This document shows, one piece after another, positions 16,191 through 23,787 of a DNA stretch of 40,329 nt. Origin of the DNA: Staphylococcus hominis subsp. hominis (GTDB lineage: Bacteria > Bacillota > Bacilli > Staphylococcales > Staphylococcaceae); contig NZ_PPQE01000026.1 of the NCBI RefSeq assembly GCF_002901845.1, positions 1 to 40,329 on the forward strand. The letters run 5' to 3'. Made by a program: the position numbers and the translations under genes. Each line of letters begins with the position of its first letter. Positions within the stretch are counted from its first letter, which is position 1. Under the pieces are notes generated by a model. That model made no database searches. It had not been told where the DNA came from and saw nothing but the letters and a program-made list of their open reading frames with translations.

Positions 16191-18733
16191 CAATATCTTT
16201 CGCCTCCCTGATCATCTTTTCTATTGTCTGTATGACTCGTTTGATATTTATCGTAAACATGTTGATTATGTTCGCGGGCATAAAGCATCAATGCTTTAAA
16301 TAATACATCCTGCTCCGTATTATTATCAGTTAAATCTTTGTATAGGTGTGTGGTTTTATCAAAATAAGTTGTAGTGTCATGCTGTTCTTGTCGCTTAGAA
16401 TGAATCGTTTCAGGTTTACCTTCTTCGGTATATAAAGCTTCGTAATCAACATCATCATATGCATTATAATTATTAGAATGGGTAGCATAGCTGCGATTTT
16501 GATGTTGATAAGATACATCTTGTGTATCAACGAATTCTCTATAACGAGGGGCCTCTGAATGTTTGTAATTAGAAGTAGAAGATTCATGATGTTCTTCTAA
16601 TGCTTTACCTTCAACATCAATTTTAGGTAATATAACACCTAACCATTTCGGTAAGTACCAAGATGCATTACCGAATAATTTAGTTAAAGCAGGAATTAAT
16701 GTCATTCTGACAATAAAAGCATCAAATAATACACCAAATGCAAGAGAAAGACCCATTGATTTAATTGCAGTATCATCTTGGAAGATAAAGGCAATAAACA
16801 CACTGAACATAATTAATGCAGCGGCAACGATAACTGGACCACTTTCTTTAATACCTACGCAAATAGAGTGATCATTATCTCCAGTTTTGCTGTATTCTTC
16901 ATGAACACGTGTCATTAAGAATAATTCATAGTCAATGGCTAATCCGAATAATAAACCGATTGTAATAACAGGTAAAAAGGCAAGTAATGGACCTGTATTG
17001 TCTACACCAAATAGACCACTCATCACACCATCTTGCATGACTAAGGTTGTAAATCCAAGGGTTGCCATTAATGATAAGACAAATCCAAGTACTGCTTTTA
17101 ATGGTACAAGGATAGATCTAAATACAATCATAAGTAAAATAAATGCTAGTATAACGATAACGCTAGCGAATACTGGGATAGCATCATTCAGTTTTTCTGA
17201 CATATCGATATTAATGACGCTTTGACCAGAAATCTCAGTGTCATAATGATATTTATCTTCGGCATCTTTGTGATAATCTCTCAATTCATATACAAGATCT
17301 GTGGTAGATTTAGCGTTTGGACCTTCATTTGGAATAATCGTAAAGATAGCATAGTGATTATTACCATTCAATTGTGCTTTAGATACTGTATCTACATTAT
17401 CTAAATCTTCTATATCTCTACGCATATTACTTAAATCATTTTCAATTGATGTTTTACTTCCACCATCTTTAGTATTCACTAACATTACAATTTGTCCGTT
17501 ATAGCCTTCACCAAAATTATCTGAAATCAGTTGATACGCTTTATGCTCAGAAGAATCGTTTGGTTTAAGACTGTCATCAGGAATACCAAGACGCATGCCT
17601 GTGATTGGAATGATAGCTAGAATAAGAATCACTAAACTAATAATCGTTGCAAGCACAGGTTTACCTACAACGAATTTAGCCCATGGATGATGTTTAGGGT
17701 CTTTATTTTTAGTAGGCTTATTTTTAATTTTAATACTTTTATGGAAAATACTAATTAATGCAGGAAGTAATGTTAAGGCTGCTAAAACAGCGAATAACAC
17801 ACTAATAGCTGAAGCAAATCCCATAATTGCTAAGAAATCAATGCCTACTAGTGATAAACCACACACTGCCATCATTACTGTAATACCAGCAAAGATAACA
17901 GCACTACCTGCAGTACCTACTGCTTTACCAATTGCTTCTACCGTGGCAGTACCTGATTTTTTAATTTCTTTATATCTAAATAGAATAAATAAAGAATAGT
18001 CAATACCTACCGCTAAGCCAATCATTACAGCTAGTGTTAATGTGAAGTTTGGAATGTCAAACATAAATGTAAGTAATGAAATCATACCGACACTTGTTGC
18101 TAAACCAAGAATCGCACTAATAATTGGCATACCTGCTGCAATAAGAGAGCCAAATGTGATAAGTAAAATAATGAAAGCAACTACGATACCTACTATTTCA
18201 GAAACACCACCAGGTTCAGAGCCCATTGACATACCAGTTGTTTTTTCAATTTGAATGTTGTGATTATCTTTAATATCTTGAAGTGCTTTATTTACTATCT
18301 TTTTAGATGAATCTTGCATACTTGTTTGAGGGACAACATAGCTGATATTAGCAATAGCTGTATCGCCTTCACTATTGACCTGTCCCGACTCATATGGATT
18401 AGAAATGTTTTGTATATAATCATCATCTTGTTTAATATTATCTAAGGCATCCTCTATGTCTTTTTTCGTTGTTTTATCTTTCAATCCATCCTCTTTATTT
18501 GAATGAAAGACAATCTTCATGGACGCTTTTTCACTGTCTTGATGAAATTCTTTACTGATTTTATCATTCGTATCAATGGATTTTAATCCATTCATTTTGA
18601 TATCACTATCAAATTTTGGTGAAGTAACTAATAGAGGCGCAATCACTACACCAAGTACGACTAACCATATAATAATACTTAGCCATTTATGCTTAGCGAT
18701 AAATGTACCAAGTTTATATAATAGATTTGCCAA
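16190..18733 (-). CDS. MMPL/RND family membrane exporter (FarE-like)
   Basis: An 847-residue protein with the MMPL layout: TM1, a large extracellular loop, five more TM helices, then the same again. The conserved TM4 and TM10 motifs appear as GLAVGIDYSLF and GLAIDYELF, carrying the Asp-Tyr pairs of the proton relay. Gram-positive members such as S. aureus FarE export fatty acids or lipids. Beyond about residue 711 there is a roughly 137-residue hydrophilic, Tyr/His/Asp-rich cytoplasmic tail. The start is TTG 18733 behind a full AAAGGAGG at 18741-18748; an upstream TTG at 18775 has no RBS. The lipoprotein gene is translationally coupled downstream. Confidence 0.9.
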   Translation of the reverse strand: MANLLYKLGTFIAKHKWLSIIIWLVVLGVVIAPLLVTSPKFDSDIKMNGLKSIDTNDKISKEFHQDSEKASMKIVFHSNKEDGLKDKTTKKDIEDALDNIKQDDDYIQNISNPYESGQVNSEGDTAIANISYVVPQTSMQDSSKKIVNKALQDIKDNHNIQIEKTTGMSMGSEPGGVSEIVGIVVAFIILLITFGSLIAAGMPIISAILGLATSVGMISLLTFMFDIPNFTLTLAVMIGLAVGIDYSLFILFRYKEIKKSGTATVEAIGKAVGTAGSAVIFAGITVMMAVCGLSLVGIDFLAIMGFASAISVLFAVLAALTLLPALISIFHKSIKIKNKPTKNKDPKHHPWAKFVVGKPVLATIISLVILILAIIPITGMRLGIPDDSLKPNDSSEHKAYQLISDNFGEGYNGQIVMLVNTKDGGSKTSIENDLSNMRRDIEDLDNVDTVSKAQLNGNNHYAIFTIIPNEGPNAKSTTDLVYELRDYHKDAEDKYHYDTEISGQSVINIDMSEKLNDAIPVFASVIVILAFILLMIVFRSILVPLKAVLGFVLSLMATLGFTTLVMQDGVMSGLFGVDNTGPLLAFLPVITIGLLFGLAIDYELFLMTRVHEEYSKTGDNDHSICVGIKESGPVIVAAALIMFSVFIAFIFQDDTAIKSMGLSLAFGVLFDAFIVRMTLIPALTKLFGNASWYLPKWLGVILPKIDVEGKALEEHHESSTSNYKHSEAPRYREFVDTQDVSYQHQNRSYATHSNNYNAYDDVDYEALYTEEGKPETIHSKRQEQHDTTTYFDKTTHLYKDLTDNNTEQDVLFKALMLYAREHNQHVYDKYQTSHTDNRKDDQGGERY

Positions 18734-18762
18734 TATAATACCTCCTTTTATTGTTAAAATAG

Positions 18763-18810
18763 CGTTATTAGACAATGTACGTTAATAGAACGTATTTTAT
18801 AATTTAACAA
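18763..18810 (-). promoter_or_regulatory. Promoter and operator candidate of the MMPL operon
   Basis: On the minus strand TTGTTA (18805-18810) and TATTAA (18782-18787) are 17 bp apart. A palindrome TACGTT-AATAG-AACGTA (18778-18794) covers the -10. A partial direct repeat CGTTAWTAGA occurs at 18763-18772 and 18780-18789. This is a typical repressor site for a TetR-type protein. Confidence 0.5.
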
Positions 18811-18911
18811 GAGTTTGATTATATGTGTACCATTAAAAAATTTAAGACGTTGGAAAATGCAACATTTTATTAAAATTGTTGTTTTTTTATAGAAGAAGTG
18901 AGGAGGAGCAT

Positions 18912-18959
18912 AAAAAAGAGAAGGATAACATTCATTTAAAATTCGTTATCCTTCTCTTT
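18912..18959 (-). terminator. Terminator of the small membrane protein gene
   Basis: A perfect 15-bp stem joins 18915-18929 and 18945-18959 (outer part AAAGAGAAGG with CCTTCTCTTT). On the minus strand it is followed by TTTTTTATG. Confidence 0.85.
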
Positions 18960-18974
18960 ATGATATGTATAAAT

Positions 18975-19142
18975 TTAAGCTACGAAATATCCGATAAGAC
19001 AAATTGCACCAATGAGTACAAATAAAACGCCAGGTAAATATATTTTTTCTCTAAGATCAATATCTTGTCTATATGCGACGAAGCTACTAATAGAGATGAG
19101 TATGATACCCACTACTAGTAAAATAATAGAAAGTATAAGCAT
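18975..19142 (-). CDS. Small two-TM membrane protein, unknown function
   Basis: A 55-residue protein of two hydrophobic helices (LILSIILLVVGIILISIS and LPGVLFVLIGAICLIGYFV) joined by a charged loop YRQDIDLREK. Start ATG 19142 is chosen because AAGGAGG lies eight bases upstream; the longer reading from ATG 19160 would translate the Shine-Dalgarno itself. It has its own terminator. I recognise no family function; single-gene context gives no hint. Confidence 0.65.
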   Translation of the reverse strand: MLILSIILLVVGIILISISSFVAYRQDIDLREKIYLPGVLFVLIGAICLIGYFVA

Positions 19143-19315
19143 CAACTCAGCCTCCTTCATATCAAAATTGATGAAAACGGTGTTCTCTTAATTTTATTAT
19201 ATTAGGAACAGACAAATTTTTATAGCAATTTATTAATATAATGTAAAAATGTTATCATTTTTATAGTTATTTATTAATAAAATTTATAATAAATTTACAT
19301 TTAATAAAATAATTA

Positions 19316-19361
19316 AAAGGAGTAGAAAATGAATTCTACAAGAATTGTTTTCTACTCCTTT
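19316..19361 (-). terminator. Terminator of the LysR gene
   Basis: A 14-bp perfect stem, 19316-19329 with 19348-19361 (AAAGGAGTAGAAAA and its complement), has a nested AATTCT/AGAATT pairing in the loop. A T-rich sequence follows on the minus strand. Confidence 0.8.
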
Positions 19362-19395
19362 GGTTATATAAATGATCTTTTCATCTCATTGACGT

Positions 19396-20280
19396 CTAAA
19401 TACTTTCATTTTTTAAAGAATAGATTAATGTCATAAAGTTTTGAATAAGAGCAGTGAGATGATGATCTGCCCGGTAAACGATAGAGATATAACTTGAAGG
19501 TGGGCCTTCTTTTAATGACTTGCCAATAATATTAGGATGATGGAATAAGGTGCTTTGACTTACAAGACTCAGATAATTAGAATCTTTAATAATGGTTAAT
19601 ATACTACTAATACTATTTGATTCCATATGAACATTTAAATCAATAAAATTGTTTTTTCGCCAATCATCAATACTTTCTCGTGTTGAACCACTACTATGAA
19701 TAATGAAACGATACGCATTTAAATCTTCTAATGAAATATCTGTTTTTGAAGCCAAAGGATGTCTTTTATCCATTGCGATAACAAGTGGATTTTCTTGAAG
19801 ACGTTTCACTTTCAATTCTTTTTCATTGAATCCTTTTTCTGAAATAACGCCGATATCAATTTCTCTATCTTTTATTTTTTTTAATATTATAGGAGCAGTA
19901 TCTACAATTAAATTCATATCAATATTTGGATAATCGTGCATATATTTTTTTAAAGTGGTAGGAAGAATACTATAAATAGGTGCATGACTTGCTCCAACTC
20001 GTAAAGTCCCACGTTTGGATTGTTTGAATTCTTCAATCATATGTGTTGTTTCATCAATTAAATTTAGCATTTTATTAGAATTACGATAAAGTAAGTCTCC
20101 AGCATCTGTTAAATTGAAACATTTCCCTTTTTTAAAATATAAGGGTATTCCAAGTTCGTTATTTAAATTTTTTAGATGAAATGTTACAGTTGGTTGCGTT
20201 ATCCCCAGTTTTTCAGCAACAGCATTTTCATTCTGCAATTCAACAAAATTTTTAAAAATCATCATTTGTTTTGTATTCAT
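19396..20280 (-). CDS. LysR family transcriptional regulator
   Basis: A 294-residue regulator with an N-terminal winged helix-turn-helix (residues about 1-60, NAVAEKLGITQPTVTFHLKNL) and a C-terminal periplasmic-binding-like effector domain (about 90-290). ATG 20280 is preceded by GGGGAA. It is divergent from the phosphatase gene at 20537 across a 256-bp gap, where LysR proteins usually bind and regulate themselves and the neighbour. The effector is unknown. It is not the CidR type, whose N-terminus differs from this one. Confidence 0.9.
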   Translation of the reverse strand: MNTKQMMIFKNFVELQNENAVAEKLGITQPTVTFHLKNLNNELGIPLYFKKGKCFNLTDAGDLLYRNSNKMLNLIDETTHMIEEFKQSKRGTLRVGASHAPIYSILPTTLKKYMHDYPNIDMNLIVDTAPIILKKIKDREIDIGVISEKGFNEKELKVKRLQENPLVIAMDKRHPLASKTDISLEDLNAYRFIIHSSGSTRESIDDWRKNNFIDLNVHMESNSISSILTIIKDSNYLSLVSQSTLFHHPNIIGKSLKEGPPSSYISIVYRADHHLTALIQNFMTLIYSLKNESI

Positions 20281-20536
20281 AAATTAATTCCCCAAAATAT
20301 ATAAATTTTTTCTATTCTATTGTTTATATTAAAGAAAGAATTTTGAGGTTACGTTAATAAATTGTTTAAAGTTAGTTAATGTTGATACATTATAATGGAA
20401 TATACAGTATTATCAGTAGAGGATTGAATAAAAATTTTGTTACGCTCTCATGTATTAAATTAAAAATTGAGGGTAATAACAATGTTGCTTAACAAATCTT
20501 ACAACATAAAGCATTTACATTTAAGGAGAGATTTAC
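20281..20536. other. Divergent intergenic region between lysR and the phosphatase gene
   Basis: This is an AT-rich region with a TATAAT at about 20391-20396 facing the phosphatase gene but without a clear -35. A short ORF, MLLNKSYNIKHLHLRRDLH and so on, 27 codons, runs from ATG 20482 with GAGGG eight bases upstream. It ends at 20565, overlapping the phosphatase start out of frame. Whether it is a leader peptide is unknown. Confidence 0.35.
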
Positions 20537-21148
20537 ATGTCAGAAAGACTACTTGTGATTTCTGATATTCATGGACATCGAAAAGCCCTTTCCATACTTT
20601 TAAAACGAGCAAAATATAATCCAAAAAAAGATCAGCTCGTACTTATGGGGGATTATGTCAATAATGGACCGGATTCATTTGGAACATTAAAATTAGTTAA
20701 AAGGTTAAAACGACGTGGTGCGCTTGCTTTAGCAGGTAATCATGAAATGCGCTGGTTAAATAGTAAAGATAAAAAGATTAAGCGTTGGCATCCGTTCTTA
20801 CGTGAATTATCTGCTGTTGAAGTGATTGGTAATTATATTTTTGCACATGCAGGAATAGATACCAATAAACCTTTGAATAAGCAGATTAAAGAATATACTA
20901 CTGGACATTATTCACATTCGCTTAATCGTCAGATTCCTAAAAATAAATATTTAGTTCATGGTCATGTACCGAATGATCGCTATGGATTAAAGAAAGACGA
21001 GATTTATAAAAATAAAAATGAATTATCTATAGATACAGGCGCAGGACACAATAAGTTTTTATCGCTGATTGATTTAACAGGTCAATATCAGTATTCAGTA
21101 GAGGTAACGAATATTCGAAAAATGAATATAAAACGCTTAAAAATATAA
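20537..21148 (+). CDS. PPP-family metallophosphoesterase (serine/threonine phosphatase-like)
   Basis: A 203-residue calcineurin-like phosphoesterase. The metal-ligand motifs are DIHG (residues 10-13), GDYVNNGPDS (about 38-47), GNHE (about 67-70), a later HAG and HGHVP. Small PPP enzymes of this size act as protein or bis-nucleoside tetraphosphate phosphatases. In the second motif the usual GDxVDRG reads GDYVNNG, losing the Asp-Arg pair that contacts substrate phosphate. ATG 20537 has AAGGAGAG upstream. It is monocistronic and divergent from lysR. The exact substrate is not predictable. Confidence 0.85.
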   Translation: MSERLLVISDIHGHRKALSILLKRAKYNPKKDQLVLMGDYVNNGPDSFGTLKLVKRLKRRGALALAGNHEMRWLNSKDKKIKRWHPFLRELSAVEVIGNYIFAHAGIDTNKPLNKQIKEYTTGHYSHSLNRQIPKNKYLVHGHVPNDRYGLKKDEIYKNKNELSIDTGAGHNKFLSLIDLTGQYQYSVEVTNIRKMNIKRLKI

Positions 21149-21266
21149 TAGTTAATGATGTTTAATCTTTGATTAAAACGAATAAATAAAAATATAATAA
21201 GACATTCAAGTTTTATGTAAAATGTTATATAATGAAATGAAATATCACTAAAAAAGGGTGGCATTA

Positions 21267-23516
21267 ATGAATAAAAATACGCAAAACAAAAATCGTAAAA
21301 TGTCGAAGCTAAGTTCGTATTTAAAAGTGTCATGTTCAGCTTTAATATTAAGTAGTTCACTTGTAGGTTACGGGTTTACTAAAGATGCATTTGCAGCAAC
21401 ACAAGATGCAGAAACAGCAACTTCTGAAACTACAACACATGTTCAAAAAGATTTACAAGATGCAATGAATAAAGCGAAAAAAGACATTAAGCAACTAAAA
21501 CATTTAAGTGCAGTTGAGTTAAAAAGTTATAAAGAAGATATTGAAAGTGCTAAAAATCAGAATGAAATTAAAAATATAATCAAAGAAGCGAAAAAAGAAA
21601 ATAAAGTAACAGCACAAGAAAACACAACTGACGTTTCAAACAAGGATAATAGCACTGAATCATCTAGCACTCAAGATGCTTCAACAGAAGAAGAAGAAAA
21701 GGCTACAACAAGTAACGACACTTCTGCTGATAATACATCTAATATATCAAATGAATTAGATAACATCGTATCAGATCTAGATACTTTATCTAATAAAGTT
21801 GATAGCGGTCAACAAAAAGATGCAACAACATCAAATGAATCCTCGTCTTCTGAATCAAATACTTCTGAAAACACAACTGATGAAGTAACGAAAGAGGAAC
21901 CCACTACGGAAGAATCACCAAAAGAAATGCCAACAACAGAGAAACCTTCAAACCAAACAACCTCTTCTAAATCAGAAACGTCTATTGTTGATAAATTAGA
22001 TAGTATTAAAAATGATATTGATAGTGCTAAAAAAGACATCGAAAGTTCAAAAGAAAACGATTCTAATCAATTACCAAGTGATGAAAATAGTACAGAAGAG
22101 GAGACAACTGAATCATCTAGCATTCAAGATGCGCCAACAACAGAAAATACAACACATTCTAATTCAAACCATCATATATTAGAGGGATTAGCTAAATTAA
22201 ACGATACTCATAAAGATCAAGACTTAGATACAGATGCACGACATCACCAATTCGATAAAGTGAATCACCAATTATCTGAAACTGAAAAAATTAATCAAGC
22301 TATTGCTAAAATTGAAAATAGTAAAGATGATGCCAGTCATTTATATATCAATCGTAAATTAGATCAATTATCTGATTTACGTGATAACATTCAACATCAA
22401 GCTGATTTAGCGAAAAAAGATAAACAAGCTATTGATAATGACATTGAAACCGTACGTAAAAATATAGAGAATAACCGTGATATTATTCTTAATCGTTTGC
22501 AACAAGTGTCTGACAAACAACGCGCAGCTGAAGATATATTAAACAGTGTGTTTAGTAAAAATGAAGCGCAACACATCTTGAAAAATATTAAAACAAAAGG
22601 GCAGTCTGACAAACAAATTGCAGATCAGATTATGAAACAAATTGATGGATTAACTTCAACAACAAGTGATGACATTTTAAAATCTATGTTAGAACAAGCT
22701 ACTAATAAAGAGGATTTATTAAAAACAATTTTATCTACACGTTTAGGCCAAAATGAAGCGGCTACTATTGCGAAACGATTAGCCAATGACCATTTAACAA
22801 ATTCACAAATTGTTGATCGCTTAAAACAAGCATTTAATCAACATGGGCTTGTGTCTAGTGATGATATTTTAAATGATATTTTAGATAAAACGTCTAATCG
22901 TAAACAAGCCATTGAAACAATGTTAGCAACAAAATTAAACCAAGCAAAAGCGAACGCTTTAGCTGATATTATTTCAAGAGTACAATCTGATAAAGCGAAT
23001 GCTTTGGATTTAGTGAAAAGTACAATTAATGGTAAAGCCAATGACTTATTACAACTTCAAAATAGCTTAGGTCAAGCCAAAAATAGATTAAACTATATTC
23101 TTGATCCCATTGTAAATCGACCATCATTATTAGATCGTATTACGGGTAACACAAGTGGTTCCAATCTCGGTTCAAATCTATTAGGTAATGGATTAGATTT
23201 ACTAGGTGGTTTAACTGGAAGTCATTTATTAGGCAATCTTCCTTCAGGTAGTAGTTTGCTTGATGGATTAACAAATGGAAACAGCTTACTTGACGGTATA
23301 AGTGATATTCCTAATCCAACACAAGGCTTATCATTAGGTCATTTAGGCGATGATGGTTTACTTAGCGGTTTATTTAATAGTGATGGAAATTTATCATTAC
23401 CTGCAACAGGTAAAGCCATTAAGAAAAACTGGATTCCGATTGCAGCAGTGATTGCTATTGCAGGTGGGGCACTTGTATGGTTCAGTCGTCGTAAACATCA
23501 CCAATCTAATAACTAA
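21267..23516 (+). CDS. LPXTG cell-wall-anchored protein, SasF/SssF-like
   Basis: A 749-residue surface protein: signal peptide to about residue 40 (ending AFAA), a Ser/Thr/Glu/Asn-rich N-terminal half, then a helical region with tandem repeats of about 64 residues (NEAxxIxK..SDDIL). A Gly/Leu/Ser-rich stretch follows, and then the sorting signal LPATG (711-715) with TM and RRK tail. The tail GKAIKKNWIPIAAV and the repeat style resemble SasF of S. aureus and SssF of S. saprophyticus, the latter known to help survive linoleic acid. ATG 21267 follows AAGGGTG; a GTG at 21258 is an unlikely start. The nearby MMPL exporter fits the same theme of lipid defence. Confidence 0.82.
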   Translation: MNKNTQNKNRKMSKLSSYLKVSCSALILSSSLVGYGFTKDAFAATQDAETATSETTTHVQKDLQDAMNKAKKDIKQLKHLSAVELKSYKEDIESAKNQNEIKNIIKEAKKENKVTAQENTTDVSNKDNSTESSSTQDASTEEEEKATTSNDTSADNTSNISNELDNIVSDLDTLSNKVDSGQQKDATTSNESSSSESNTSENTTDEVTKEEPTTEESPKEMPTTEKPSNQTTSSKSETSIVDKLDSIKNDIDSAKKDIESSKENDSNQLPSDENSTEEETTESSSIQDAPTTENTTHSNSNHHILEGLAKLNDTHKDQDLDTDARHHQFDKVNHQLSETEKINQAIAKIENSKDDASHLYINRKLDQLSDLRDNIQHQADLAKKDKQAIDNDIETVRKNIENNRDIILNRLQQVSDKQRAAEDILNSVFSKNEAQHILKNIKTKGQSDKQIADQIMKQIDGLTSTTSDDILKSMLEQATNKEDLLKTILSTRLGQNEAATIAKRLANDHLTNSQIVDRLKQAFNQHGLVSSDDILNDILDKTSNRKQAIETMLATKLNQAKANALADIISRVQSDKANALDLVKSTINGKANDLLQLQNSLGQAKNRLNYILDPIVNRPSLLDRITGNTSGSNLGSNLLGNGLDLLGGLTGSHLLGNLPSGSSLLDGLTNGNSLLDGISDIPNPTQGLSLGHLGDDGLLSGLFNSDGNLSLPATGKAIKKNWIPIAAVIAIAGGALVWFSRRKHHQSNN

Positions 23517-23529
23517 ACCAAATAAATAG

Positions 23530-23569
23530 GAGTAAATAATTAATGCCATTGAACATTAATTATTTACTC
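23530..23569 (+). terminator. Terminator of the SasF-like gene
   Basis: A 16-bp perfect stem joins 23530-23545 and 23554-23569 around an 8-nt loop. TATTTTTATAT follows. Confidence 0.8.
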
Positions 23570-23581
23570 TATTTTTATATA

Positions 23582-23612
23582 TTGAGTTGTTGCACTAAAA
23601 TGGACAACTCAA
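23582..23612. repeat. Copy of a 23-bp IS-end-like element
   Basis: The stretch 23586-23608 begins GTTGTTGCACT and ends GGACAAC. It matches the reverse complement of 14242-14264, beside the IS30 remnant, at 20 of 23 positions. Flanks extend the palindrome to TTGAGTTGT/ACAACTCAA. The rest of the gap up to 23787 is AT-rich with no gene or clear promoter seen. Confidence 0.5.
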
Positions 23613-23787
23613 CATATGTAAAAGATGTATCCAAAGTATGAATAGTAATCAATTTACTTTACATCATCATTGAATGTCATATGCATTAGACATAAACTTA
23701 AAGTGTGAAAAAACAATTTTAAAATGACTCAATTGTAATTATGACGTAGTACATATTGAAGTGATTAAGATTAAAGGGGTGGGGAGC

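Noticed and set aside
19165..19195. Possible CcpA cre site
   Set aside because: TGAAAACG occurs, but the second half does not fit the consensus.
19330..19434. A 35-codon ORF after an AAAGGAG sequence
   Set aside because: The apparent Shine-Dalgarno is the arm of the LysR terminator hairpin, and the ORF overlaps the lysR 3' end antisense.
21809..22039. Minus-strand ORF within the SasF-like gene
   Set aside because: It is produced by the Ser/Glu-rich codon bias of the opposite strand.
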